NCBI GenBank assembly: GCA_017654935.2
Contig: CM065699.1
Coordinates: 10,983,468 to 11,047,467 of the forward strand
Length of the DNA stretch: 64,000 nucleotides
Reading direction: 5' to 3'
Source of the DNA: Phymorhynchus buccinoides
Taxonomy: Eukaryota > Mollusca > Gastropoda > Neogastropoda > Raphitomidae
Shown here: in pieces, positions 1-11,999 of the stretch
Layout of the letters: each line of letters opens with the position of its first letter
How positions within the stretch are numbered: the first letter of the stretch is position 1
Made by a program: the position numbers and the translations under genes
Notes under the pieces: model-generated
The model's database searches: none
Told to the model about the DNA's origin: nothing
Seen by the model: the letters and a program-made list of their open reading frames with translations, nothing else

Positions 1-754
1 TGATTTTGTCGAGTGTATATGCTAACTCCCAAATTTGTGCATGTTAAAAATAAATACTCATATAAAATAAGATTAAGCTCGATTTTGTCATGGATATGTA
101 TTTACTGATATTATAACGTGTGTGTGCTTACTTTTAAGTTCATTTTCCAGATGAATATGCGAGGTACATGTGTACCGAAAGTATTCGCGCTTTTGGTATG
201 TTCGCTCACATTGACGGTTTGCCGTACTGACTTTTAGCTTTTAGGTTATTATTGTTATTGTTATTATTATATCCCCAGCTAATGAAGACGTTTTCAGCAG
301 GTGGAATATGCGGAACTTGGAGAGCAAGAGTCAGGAAACTTGAGAGGACGAGGACCCGTGAGAGTGGAAAGCAAAGCAAAGGGGACTGACTGACATTATG
401 GCTCCAACCCACCTGCGTGCGCATCTCGACCATTCCAACGGAAGTGTCGCCATCTTAGTCCTTATTTGTGTGTAAACAAAGTGAAAATGTTATCTAAATG
501 TGTAAAGCAAACATCCAGATGTTATAAATACAGTTTAGATTAAGTTTCGAATTGGAACAGCCAAATACGCAGCATCGATCTGACATTTTTCAAAAAAAGG
601 TAAGGACTAAGATGGCGGTCTCCCATAATATGGCGCTCCTTGTGGCCGGATATGACGACACGTGGGTACCAGCAATTAATGCTGGGGGGGGGGGGGGGGG
701 GGGGGGGTAATTGGTTCGAAATGCCATCGGTTGACTGCCCTGAAGAACTAGGGG
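1..754. other. Intergenic, no gene seen
   Basis: No open frame here looks like a protein and I see no RNA gene. The only marked feature is a poly-G run of about 24 bases at 684-707. A run this long is error-prone in any assembly. Confidence 0.6.
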
Positions 755-1170
755 TATATGTGACCCAGCCCCACGAAAGGGACATTAAGTCGCTGGGCTA
801 GTTTCTCACAACAGGCTTGCAAAGTCAAAAATATCATTTTTTTGGTCAATTTTCGAGTTCCCTGGCATCTTATCGTTCATATTTATAAAGGACCATCTTT
901 AATATAGTATCTAAACGGTCTTATAGGTGCCTTAAAATGAGTAGGTCAATGCATTTTCTTCAGCTAGGCTAGACTTTGGACTGTGTTTTCTCGAAATGAC
1001 CGACGCTCACCCTACAAACTTTAAGTGCTCATAACTCTGGAACGGAAAACGATACAAGAATGGTTCTTGTATCAGTAGAAGGAGCATTGTCGGATGTTTG
1101 CAAACGTATAATTCTCTCAGGTGGTCAGTTTGACACTTAATGTCCCTTTTGTGGTGCTGGGTCACATATA
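755..1170. mobile_element. Foldback (MITE-like) element with about 35-bp inverted ends
   Basis: The segment starts TATATGTGACCCAGC and ends with its near-exact inverse, GCTGGGTCACATATA. The arms also share the inverted AAAGGGACATTAAG / CTTAATGTCCCTTT block, so about 35 bases pair at the ends. There is no coding capacity inside. This is the architecture of a non-autonomous DNA transposon. The superfamily cannot be assigned. Confidence 0.55.
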
Positions 1171-1328
1171 ATATTCGAAACGCGCTTTGTGGATGTGAGA
1201 GAGAGGGGTGGGGGCACAGGCACAGACAAGAGGGTGGGGTGGGGTGGGCTATAGAGAGGGAAATGGTGGGTGGACGGGAGGGGAGAGTTAGGGACAAAGA
1301 GAAAGACAGATAGAGAGACTGAGGGTGG

Positions 1329-2169
<841 letters not shown>

Positions 2170-2397
2170 CAGAGAGAAAAAACAAGGTAGGCAATAAAGA
2201 AAAGGTGCAGAGATTGAGAGATAGGGAGAAAGGCAGAGACCAAGGGATGGAGAGAGCGGAAAAGAGACAATTAAGGGAAGAGACAGACAGATTGACAAAC
2301 GGCAGACAGACAGATGACTAAAGAAACTGACACACAGCTGGCAGGCAGGTGATATGGGCGGACAGATCGAAAGAGACGAAGAAAGAGAGAGCGTGTG

Positions 2398-2512
2398 TCA
2401 GGACTTCCCTGGTGTTGCACTGCCTCCGGGCATTGCCTCCAGGAACGAAATTTGAAATGCTACGTCCTCTTGACCCGAAGGGTGCATATGGGGCATTGTT
2501 AACTGTAAATGT
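2398..2512 (+). repeat. Dispersed about 130-bp repeat, diverged copy
   Basis: It contains TTGCACTGCCTCCGGGCATT followed by a TGCCTCCAGGA...CGTCCTCTTGACC region. Other copies are at 3019-3112, 5072-5175, 20020-20072, 40985-41110 (inverted) and 63378-63510. The recurring core, the variable ends and the lack of coding content fit a SINE-like family. The family name is unknown to me. Confidence 0.55.
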
Positions 2513-2539
2513 GGGGGAAAGCGGGGGAAATTATATGTA

Positions 2540-2753
2540 GGGGAAGACGGGGTAAAAAGCGCATCGGCGGGTAAGAAGCCCACCCCAATTATCTCATGAA
2601 ATAAAGAAATTTTCAGTCAGATTTGCCCATGAGACGAATGTTAGACATTAACGCTCGTCTCATGGGCAAAATGAGACTGAAATTTGCTTCATTTCATGAG
2701 ATAATTGGGGTGGGCTTCTTACCCGCCCATGCGCTTTTTACCCCGTCTTCCCC
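2540..2753. mobile_element. Near-perfect palindromic MITE with TA flanks
   Basis: The left arm, from GGGGAAGACGGGGTAAAAAG, is the inverse of the right arm ending CTTTTTACCCCGTCTTCCCC. Each arm is close to 100 bases, with TA on both sides (2538-2539 and 2754-2755). The TA duplication suggests a Tc1/mariner-type target. That is inference, since no transposase is present. Confidence 0.75.
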
Positions 2754-3018
2754 TATCAGTTATTAAAAATAAAGATAAGAATCATTGACAGCATTCACTA
2801 AGTCTTCCTTGTTACTACCTGGCTACGTACTTTTCATATTTACTAGAAGATATCAAATGTTTTAGTAAAAATCAAGTTTGGCTACAAGCCCTATTAACTC
2901 CCTGACATCGATAGATTAACATTTCAGGTCCACACAGATAAAAAAATCTACACAGAAAACTTTATTAATAAAATCTTATAGAAAAAGGTCATCTGGTTAA
3001 AAGGAAAACATTATTTAC

Positions 3019-3112
3019 ATTGCCTCCAGGATCGTTCCCACCATCTTTATATCTACTAATGTTCCATATGTGGCTGTTCCAGACAAGAGGACGTTAACAG
3101 AATTTCTTTCAT
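3019..3112 (+). repeat. Dispersed about 130-bp repeat copy
   Basis: This copy has the ATTGCCTCCAGGATCGTTCC start and the CCAGACAAGAGGACGTTAAC end found in the other family members. It is truncated at its 5' side relative to the copies at 5072 and 63378. Confidence 0.55.
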
Positions 3113-3153
3113 TCCGAGAGTATGTGCGAATACTTTGTTTGCCTTCTAAAACA

Positions 3154-3640
<487 letters not shown>

Positions 3641-3786
3641 ATCGCTTTTAATGATATCGGTCACCTCTTTCATTAGTCAATTTTCGTGTTGTTAGTGTAT
3701 GCCTAATTGACATGGTTTAGCTTGGCATTGTTAGTTGATTGGTTTGTTTTTATATGAAACTCACATGAAAACCGTTGTTGTTTTTT

Positions 3787-3935
3787 GGTTACTTTCCGGG
3801 TTCGACGACTTATAAATGAGCGAATCGGAGAGAAAAAAGGAAATTATAATTTGAAGGACTTGGCGGGGTGGGGGTATTGGTGTTTTGGGTTACTTTCCGG
3901 GTTCGACGATTTATAAATGAGCGAATCGGAGTATT
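3787..3935 (+). repeat. Two copies of a 45-bp direct repeat
   Basis: A segment from GGTTACTTTCCGGGTTCGACGA through ATAAATGAGCGAATCGGAG occurs at about 3787-3831 and again at about 3890-3934, one copy per 103 bases. The second copy runs into a (CT)n array at 3944. Confidence 0.7.
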
Positions 3936-3941
3936 GGTGTT

Positions 3942-3943
<2 letters not shown>

Positions 3944-4030
<87 letters not shown>

Positions 4031-4255
4031 CCTCCGTCTCTCTCTCTCTCTCTCAGTGTCTCCCTCCCTCCCTCCCTCTCTCTCTCCCCCGTCTGCCAGT
4101 GTGTGTGTGTGTGTGTGTGTGTGTTTGTCTGTATGTGCATGCGCGTGTGTGTGTGTGTGTGTGTGCGCGTGTGTGCGCGCGTGTGTGTGTGTGTATGCGT
4201 GTATGTATGTGTGTGCGTGTGTGCGGCATAGGCCGGTGTGTGTGTAAGCTATATG
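3944..4255. repeat. (CT)n followed by degenerate (GT)n
   Basis: A pure CT tract of about 80 bases (3944-4026) is followed by CCCTC-rich and then GT/GC-rich simple sequence. There is no coding signal. Confidence 0.8.
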
Positions 4256-4357
4256 TGCGCGAGTGCGTGATTGTTTGTAAGTGTCCGAGTCTCTGCGTTC
4301 GTGGTTTAAAAACAAGCTGATGTTGTAAAGTCTGGAAGAATGAGAGACTTAGTGGGA

Positions 4358-4542
4358 TTTTTTTCACGCCAGAGGGCATGACGCTCGTGTGGGGCTAATC
4401 ATCTCTATATTCTTAGTTGGGTATAAAGAAAATGAGAGAGAGAGTGAGTAGTCCTACCATCTCTCACTCTCTCTTACTACGCCCAACTAAGAAAATCGCG
4501 TGATAAGCCCCTAGTGCATTGACTGCCCTCTGGCGTAAAAAA
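4358..4542. mobile_element. Foldback element, inverted CACGCCAGAGGGCA ends
   Basis: The ends TTTTTTCACGCCAGAGGGCA and TGCCCTCTGGCGTAAAAAA are inverted. The interior is also palindromic, with AGAGAGAGTGAG matching CTCACTCTCTCT. The inverted structure over about 185 bases fits a small MITE. No clear target duplication was found. Confidence 0.55.
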
Positions 4543-5071
4543 TATCGCCATAAGTCGACCATTGGCATTGCCTGTTTTGAAACCCTTTTAACGCCAGGCA
4601 TTTTTTGTTCAGCTAAACATTAATTTCCGTCGAACTTACCACCTGGTAATGGAAATGATGGAACAACTTGATACCGCCGGGGTTCTTTTACTGCAAGTCG
4701 TTCCGGCCATATATGTCCGGAATGAATAGATAGCTGTCAATTTTATGCATTCGCTTCAAGGGAAGTAAATCTGTGTGTACACCATACCTTGGTTACTTCT
4801 AAACTCGCTTCACTCCCTTAGACCACAGTTTTGAATGACAGTTTACGCTTAACGTCCTCCAAGTCGCAAGGACACATATATATGGGACATTATTAATCAT
4901 TGATAAAGTATCATCAAATTCCACAATTTTGCCCCGACTTTGCTTTTGTAGTGGTTTGTTGTGGGGGAACCAATCGGTGTAGAGAGTTTTTCTATATAAA
5001 GTCTATATATTAAAAAGTCTGATCACTTTAGTTTCAGAGTTACATCTGTATTGTTAAAAATTCGGGACCGT

Positions 5072-5175
5072 TTCCTGCTGTTGCACTGCCTCCGGGCATT
5101 GCCTCCAGGATCGTTCCCACCATCTCCCATATGTGTCTGTTCAAGACTGGAGGACGTTAAGCAGAATTTCATTCA
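5072..5175 (+). repeat. Dispersed about 130-bp repeat copy
   Basis: It has the family core: TTGCACTGCCTCCGGGCATT, then TCGTTCCCACCATCT, then CATATGTGTCTGTTC and AGGACGTTAA. It is one of the better conserved copies in the window. Confidence 0.6.
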
Positions 5176-5541
5176 AAAGTCTGATCTAGGTTTCCATATG
5201 TCAAAATCCGAAGTAAAAACCTGTAATCTTCTTTCATTTCTCCTTTTGTTTATGCATGTTTTGTTTGTGTGCATGGCTGGAGTGATTTGTGAGGGTTTTT
5301 TTTAAATAATTCAAAATCGTTGCGATGTGAATGAGTTAATATTAGGCCTACCCTTATCTCCTATTACCTAATGAAGAACAAAGGGTCTTTGGATAACAGA
5401 CACTAGAGCTGACGGTACGAACCGGTAATACCGAAAATACCGGTTCGAGTTGAAAACGGTACGTACCGCGGGTAGGTAAGGGAGATAATGTGTGCCCTGT
5501 GTATTGACCTGTGTTTATTTCGTTATTATCAAGCCTTTAAA

Positions 5542-6098
5542 GGGGCACCCTGACGGATGCGTTTTTGTAAGAAACACGTCGAGATCACCACAAAAATATC
5601 CTTTACAGAGATTGCAGCACTCACTTTGCTCTGGTTTCCTAGAAATCAAACCGTCATATCGGCGATTCCACCTTGGCGGAGGTGCTGGAAGTCAAATTAT
5701 TTCACCCAAAGAGAAGGCGTGTGCCGTCTCTTTTCTAATGGCCGCCAAATCGTTTGCACAAAATGTTCGCAGTCCAAGCCTTTTTATTTTTATTTTTTTT
5801 AATTTTTTTTATACAGTTTGTCTAAAGGAGTTTCGCTCACAACAAAGGAAATAGCTCCATTTTTTTGTTTTTTTTACTGCACTACAAAAAAAGAAAACGC
5901 TTCAACCACAATGAGTGACCTCCACCCACCCCATCCAAAATGGCTACTCTCTCCGGCATCTCCGCCAAGGAAGAATCGCCGTTTTGACGGTTTAATTTAT
6001 AGGAAACCAGAGCAAAGTGAGTGTTCCGATCCTTGAAAAGGCTGTCTTTCTGGTGATCTCGACGTGTTTCCTGCAAAAACTCATCCGTCTGGGTCCAC
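5542..6098. mobile_element. Foldback element of about 560 bp
   Basis: The left arm has GACGGATGCGTTTTTG and AACACGTCGAGATCACC. The right arm has GGTGATCTCGACGTGTTTCC and AAACTCATCCGTC. Further in, CACTTTGCTCTGGTTTCCTA pairs with TAGGAAACCAGAGCAAAGTG. The arms are therefore long (over 100 bases) and imperfect. The short open frames inside do not resemble a transposase. Confidence 0.55.
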
Positions 6099-6719
6099 AT
6101 GTAGGAAGGCGTGCCAACAAGCCGATCCGTGACTGTGCATTTCATTTGCGGGCATGCTTTGTTGTTGTTTTGTTGTTGTTGGGTTGTTTTGTTGTTGTTT
6201 GGTTGTTTGGTTGTTGTTGAGGTGTGTTTTTTAGTGTTTTGGAGAGGGGGGTATTTGTTTGTTTCTGGGTGTTTTTTTCCATTAGCATCCTTTAGTATTT
6301 GGAACATTGGAACTCTGGCTAATTGAATATTTGGAACAATGGAACTCTGGCTAATTGAAATCCTCCGCCAAGGTTGACTACTCAGATTTTAGTTTCGAAC
6401 TTTATTTTCAAGCCTTTTGTGGAAATATGCTGGCCTAAAAGTTTTTTGAAAGGATGTCCAAGATTACTACTCCATTGTTTCAGTTGATTATGCAAATTTT
6501 TCAAAATATTGTAAGCATTCATAAATTGCCGTCACATTCGGTTCTTAATTCTGAATGCAATGTCGTGAACAGAAAAAGACGCGAATGATAAAATGTTCCT
6601 AGTTTCTGGTTAAGCCTAAAAACTCGGAACAGTTATTTGTAATCCATTCGTGGCCTTGGGGTTAACTTTTCACAGATGGACAGACTAAAACCAAACAAAC
6701 AATGGCCAAAGAATGATAA

Positions 6720-7830
6720 TAAGAAACAAGTGAGTCGCCGAGCGGCGGCAAGTTCCCGAGCTCTTTACGCCCCCTCCACTCCCCTCCCCATCACATCGTA
6801 TCTCCCACCCTGTTTTTTGCGTTCTTTGGCTGATACACTTTCACACAAAATTTGAAGCGATTCCAAGCAGCAGTTCTCGAGATATAAGAGGGCAAAGAAG
6901 AAGAAAAAACCACACACACACACACACATGCACACGCAAGCACGCACACGCACACACACATTAGACAACTTCATGAAAGCCACACAAACCAAATTGGTTA
7001 AACAATTGTCAGTTTTATTTATCAGGATTATCACAATGTGATGGTCAAGAATCCTCTAAATGTCTCCCACTGCATTCCTTAGTAATGCCGATTAAGAATA
7101 TACATGGTTGTGTGGGTGTGCAAGGAAAGGTTTTCTTGCAATATCCTCAAGGTCAAGGTAAAAAAAAAGCTTCAAATATCACCACTGCATTCCTTAAGTC
7201 ATGCAGGTTCAAGAATATATAAGGTTATGTGGGTGTATGGTGTTTCAACTATAACCACTGCTACAAGAGATTGGTTCAAAAGTCAAGGTCAAGGTCATGA
7301 ATCTAAACAATACTCTGCACCACACATGACTTTGCCCTGACCACCAAATTTGAAGTCTGTAATTGCACAAATGTGAAAGATATAGCTAAAACAAAGATTT
7401 CACACCTCCAAGCCAATGGCCTTGACCTTGACTATGATCAGTACTAAAAAATCAGACTTACCATAAACAAACGCACCTGCATATGAAGTTTGAACAATTT
7501 AAGTTCAATTATGTGAAAGATATGGCCAGAAGAAGAAAATTCGGTTTCCAAGGTCAAGCCTCAAGGTCAAGGTCAGAATGGTTATATTTTCTTTACGGAA
7601 CCTTCCGTGCTCTGGGATACACCAAATTTGAAGCGATTCTGTTCACTGGTTGATGAGATACAGCTCGGAAAGTAAATACATAGCCCAAAGAAGGAAATTT
7701 CGGTTTTCAAGGTCAAACTTCAAGGTCAAGGTAAGCACAGTCATGAATATTAAAAAAAGCCTTCCTTTTCAAGATGCCTACCCCTCTACCAAATTTGATT
7801 ACAATCTGTCCAATAGTTTTTGAGAAAATC

Positions 7831-7922
<92 letters not shown>

Positions 7923-7925
7923 CGG
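6720..7925 (+). repeat. Dispersed repeat with AAGGTCAAGGTCA motifs, ending in (GACA)n(CA)n
   Basis: The segment is free of coding signal. It contains repeated CAAGGTCAAGGT motifs near 7149, 7283, 7568 and 7722, with recurring phrases such as ACCAAATTTGAAG and GAGATATA. It ends in a (GACA)n(CA)n microsatellite at about 7831-7918. The same motif set recurs at 32578-33560 and at 9330-9560, so it is a repeat family and not a gene. A (CA)n-rich block lies at 6910-6960. Confidence 0.6.
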
Positions 7926-8337
7926 ACCCGATCACAATAGTTCCCACTCGGGAACTAAAACTAATTACATGTGTTGTGAAAGTGAACGACCTTTCTGCTT
8001 TGCAAAGAAAAGAAGAAGAAAAACTTATCAAAAGATGACCCTGACTGAAATCGCCTTCCTAAGTGTTTGTTCAGACAGTGATTATGGTTCTTAGCCGTCT
8101 GCCTCGTGTTTCCCATTTCCACTGATTGAACAGAGCAAACTAAGGTCTTCAATCAGTTGGTTATACATGTAGTTGTTTATGACCATTGAGGTCATATCAC
8201 AGCTGTCACCATTATGCTCTTCAAAGCAACTAAAATGTATTTTTTAAAACAACAACCGAGTCGGACCCGTTAGGTTTCATGTTTCGTTTTGTTTTTTGTT
8301 GTTGCCTTTTTAAATTATTATTAACAATTTGCTTTAA

Positions 8338-8781
8338 CCTTTACCGGATCATGCTTTTGACTACACAGACACGATGGCGGGGGTCTTCCACGACCCCCTA
8401 CTCAGCAAAGAGCGAATTCCTAGGTGTTTATCCCTGTCCGGATGGCGGGGGTCTCCCACGACCCCTACTTGTCAATGACTGAGTCACCATGTGTTTATCC
8501 CTGTCCGGATGGCGGGGTTCTCCCACGACCCCTACTCAATGCACTGCAGTGCTCTTTAAAGTAGGGGTCATGGGAGACCCCATCCGGACAAGTATATGAA
8601 AATTACGCGTCATATTACGTCATTTATATTTCATACACATTAATGAAATTTAACACACTTAAAGCCATTTACGTTTTTGACAAAGTCATGAAATTTCATG
8701 AAGATTGCTTAAATAGTTTTAGAGATATAACATGTTTTGTGTGTCAAGGGGTCGTGGGCGACCCCAGAAGTCCGGTAAAGG
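8338..8781. mobile_element. TTAA-flanked MITE (piggyBac-like), 444 bp
   Basis: The ends are CCTTTACCGGA and TCCGGTAAAGG, flanked by TTAA on both sides (8334-8337 and 8782-8785). The interior carries four or five diverged copies of GGTCTCCCACGACCCC in both orientations. TTAA target duplication with ends beginning CC(C/T)T is the hallmark of the piggyBac superfamily. The assignment here is by ends only. Confidence 0.65.
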
Positions 8782-8817
8782 TTAAGTATCTTGTTCTTGT
8801 TATTGATCTTCAAAAAA

Positions 8818-8876
8818 CCCAGGTTCGAACTCGGGTTTACTTGACACAAGCGAACGCGCTACCACTCTACACTAAT
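8818..8876 (-). repeat. tRNA-derived sequence (SINE head or tRNA relic)
   Basis: On the minus strand there is an A-box-like TAGAGTGGTAGCGCG and, about 30 bases on, a B-box-like GAGTTCGAACC. Spacing and order fit an RNA polymerase III internal promoter of a tRNA or tRNA-derived SINE. I could not close an acceptor stem, so a working tRNA gene is unlikely. Confidence 0.45.
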
Positions 8877-9329
8877 AAAGGAATAAGGCATCCGATAGCG
8901 ACACAGGGACGGATGTGCAGGGGAGGTGGGGGTAAAAAAGTTTCAGAATGAAAAGTAGGCGTGGCTTATTAAAAAGTAGGCGTGGCTTATTTTAAAGACC
9001 CACCAGATCCATGAGTGAAAATCACGGGTTTATTTTGTTCTCATAAAAAAAAACACGATAATTCTCTTGCGGACACGTCAAATATACACACAAGAAACCA
9101 AACAATTTATAAAAGAACAAATTGTACCCAAATTGTAATTACATGCTTTAAAATTATTCTTTCACACCTCACACGCCTGCTTACGCGCTCAGTTTCGTAG
9201 GCCTACCACCGGCTGTTCTGTTGTCTTTGAAACCACGACTACTCACTCTGCCACGACCTGTGTCATGAGCCTGAGCCATGATTTCCACAACGTGTCTCTT
9301 CAATGTCCAGCTTTTCAAACTGCTTGGTC

Positions 9330-9560
9330 TGCTCTTTCATTAGTCCCCGAGCCTAAGGTTCGGGGAGCTATCGTTTTTGTCTGGTCCGTCCGTCCGTCCG
9401 TCCGGTGTCCGTCCGTCCGGCGTGCCTCCGTCCGTCCGGCTATTCGTCCGTTTTTCTCAAAAACTATTCAGTCTATCATCATCAAATTTGGTGTACTAGT
9501 TTGCCAAGATGCAAGCTATCCACTGATGTATTTAGTTTTACACTAAGGTCAAGGTCGCGC
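9330..9560 (+). repeat. CCGT-rich dispersed repeat
   Basis: A CCGTCCGTCCGT-rich block (about 9380-9450) is followed by phrases such as CATCATCAAATTTGGTGTA and AAGGTCAAGGTCGCG. These match the style of the repeat at 6720-7925. There is no coding signal. Confidence 0.45.
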
Positions 9561-9821
9561 CAGTAACCCCGAAACACATAATCGCTATCTCCTGAAGTTT
9601 TGCATGTATTTTAATGCAGGTTTTTTTCACATTTCTTGATGAATGGTCTATAACACAGTTGTCATGAATTTTTCTGTGCGCGCGTGTGCGCATGATCGCA
9701 CGCGCTCAAATCACGGGTCCGAACCCCAAGGCTATATATTAAAAAACTATTCAGTTACGTGCTGTTTTGATGCGTTTTTATGTAGTTACGTGCTGTTTTT
9801 ATGCGTTTTTATGTATGTGTA

Positions 9822-9927
9822 CAGCCGACACATTCCGATTTCGGAGTACCTCGGCGACTGATGCTGCGAGGGGACTTTCTCCATTTCGGAGTACCTCGGC
9901 GACTGATGCTGCGAGGGGACTTTCTCC
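9822..9927. repeat. Repeat end plus two 45-bp tandem units
   Basis: ACAGCCGACACATTCCGATTTCGGAG is shared with the dispersed repeat copies at 31664 and 39184. The unit from TTTCGGAGTACCTCGGCGAC through GGGGACTTTCTCC then occurs twice in tandem with a period of about 45 bases. The array abuts the gag relic on its right. Confidence 0.6.
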
Positions 9928-10540
9928 AGAGTCAAATCACCTCGAAGCTGCAACTTTTCTTTCAGAGAATGATTCCGAAGTCCAATGACAAGCCTGTCTC
10001 TGACTTGCTCTTCTGAGTCAGCGTAGTTGCAGTACTTCACCAGAACATTCAGCGCCCTTACAAACTCCTCAACTGACTCTCCCTCTCGTTGGGATCTCAA
10101 ATTAAACATTGCTCTATCATGGATGACGTTTCTTTTCGGGAGAAAGTAACCATCAAACTTTTTCATGAGAACATAAAATCAGTGTCCACTTCCTGAGGCT
10201 CTCCTCTTTCATTCACAGCCCACGTAAACGTTTTCATGATCTGCACTGCCTGTCTGCCCATTGCGTACAGCAGAGAATCCCTCTGAACATCACCTGCTTC
10301 TTCGTGAAGCTTTGTCGCTCTCCTGGAATCGAAGAAAATCGTCACTCCACTCCTCCCAATCCGAAGCCTGGAATGTGAATTTGGGGGGGGGGATCAAATC
10401 GTAACAGAGCGGCCATCGTTCTTGTCACTGTAAACAAACGTTTACATCTAAATCTAAATCTAGACGATTCAGCTTTTTTTTCAGTAGAAAGGTTTTCAGT
10501 AGAGCTACCAATTATCTTCAGCACAGCTACCAACCGTCTT
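9928..10540 (-). pseudogene. LTR-retrotransposon gag fragment, frameshifted and truncated
   Basis: Read on the minus strand, three successive frames carry gag-like protein. At about 10540-10350 there is a short PPP..F start. At 10345-10163 there is a segment with an RDSLLYAMG motif. At 10166-9930 there is a segment with YFLPKRNVIHDRAMFN and GESVEEFVRAL, typical of the Retrotrans_gag domain of Ty3/Gypsy-type elements. The changes of frame and the abrupt end at the 45-bp tandem units show that it is a dead fragment. No zinc knuckle, protease or reverse transcriptase follows. Family assignment below 'LTR retrotransposon gag' is uncertain. Confidence 0.75.
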
Positions 10541-10545
10541 CTGAC

Positions 10546-11743
10546 ACCATCTCAAGTGGCCTGCATGCTTGGATTCATTCAGATTTACACAAGCAAGACA
10601 GCAGTCAGGGAGTGGGCTACCCTGTTTATTCAGGACGACCAGGGACATCACTTAACATACACACAAATGAAGACAATTAAAGACCCAACCGGGTCATAAT
10701 ATTAACAATACTGTTATTCAATTTCAGAATTACCCAAATTTATATCCAAGAATAGGTGCAATTAACTAATTAATAAAATCCCTGAAAATGTGAAATGGCA
10801 AACAACAAAAACCCACAAAAACCAACAAAGTTAATATGTCAATATACTGTACCTGCATGCTAATACTGAACAGCAATAAACCATGTAGACTAGATTAATT
10901 TGTAATGAGCCTTAATAAGCAACCATTACGATGACAGATCAGACCCAGATCGCTTTGCACACACACACAGAGAGAGCGAGAGAGACACTTAAAGGGAAAC
11001 AACCACCGTAATTTTGTCAAAGAGCAAGGTGCGAGGGGTTATCTCGTACCACGTTCGAGAGCTGAAATGCTAAATTTACATTGGTTCAGGCGTCCAGTTT
11101 ACCGAGAACATAGAATTACGATGTCGTGCAGTAACTAATTGTAAATATCTAAACATATCAATGAAAGTAAAGATCGTTCGACAGTTATTTTGTCAATAAA
11201 CAACCACCACATCAACGAAATAACGAGAAATCGACATAAATGCGATGACTCGGCAGGTTTGCATCCCCTGATCTAGGCCTACTGCCTGAAATGGGTCGGT
11301 CTTCTTTGTAGATTATTTTGGGTGTTGATGAAATAAGTTTTGATTGACAATGCTAAGGGCCAATCAATGCTAATCTACCATCCAGGAGCTCTCAGAAAAC
11401 AAAACTGTGTGCGACGCACAGGCCGCGGCGTGTTTTGATTTCACCTCCCCACCCCCCTTCATCCCTATCCAAGTGCGGGAACTTTTGGGGGCGCGTTCAG
11501 TTGAGCCGAGCGTTTTGGACCAACTAGACCTATCGTTAGCACCACAAAAAACGCAAATTGAAACAAGAAATATGAAAAATAAATATAAAATCAGAAAATC
11601 AATACAAACAGCTTGGCAACATCGTGAATGTGAAACCCGTTCATGAGCATATGATCGTTATACATATAACATATAAAACACCATGTACATCAATGTGAAT
11701 ATGGCGTATACACTACTTGTTATGGTGTTGATATGGGTTGGTT
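10546..11743. other. Intergenic, no feature recognised
   Basis: This is AT-rich sequence without a long open frame or an obvious repeat structure, apart from a short (AC)(AG) run near 10955-10985. I see nothing else to annotate. Confidence 0.5.
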
Positions 11744-11759
11744 GTACTGTTCATTCAGT

Positions 11760-11799
<40 letters not shown>

Positions 11800-11832
11800 G
11801 GCCCCTTCGTAAAGCGTTTCCACTTTTTTTTT
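11744..11832 (+). ncRNA. U6 snRNA-like relic with internal deletion
   Basis: ACATATACTAAAATTGGAAC, the ACAGAGA box and the GATTAGC (AGC triad) segment match U6 closely. They are followed by CATGGCCCC. The roughly 20 bases that normally form the internal stem-loop are missing, and the sequence resumes at TTCGTAAAGCGTTTCCAC, ending in a T9 run (11824-11832) like a Pol III terminator. The 5' end is not the usual U6 sequence but still folds as a 7-bp stem (TGTACTG / CAGTACA) with a 6-base loop. Loss of the internal stem-loop would remove the catalytic metal site, so this is most likely a pseudogene. Confidence 0.8.
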
Positions 11833-11999
11833 AAATTTAAGCATTTTTAAATTACAAACTTTTTTTTTTTTAATGTACAACTCGAATTTCAAAAGAAAAC
11901 ATCTAAACTTAGTGCCCTACATACATTTTAAACCACTGACAATGATATATCAAAATGTATACTCTTATTCGATTTCAGAATTACCCAAATGTATACATT

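Noticed and set aside
5492..6326. Several 70-140 codon frames on both strands
   Set aside because: They fall inside or next to a foldback element and a GTT-rich stretch. None resembles a transposase.
8818..8876. Functional tRNA gene
   Set aside because: A- and B-box-like sequences exist, but the acceptor stem cannot be closed and no terminator context is evident.
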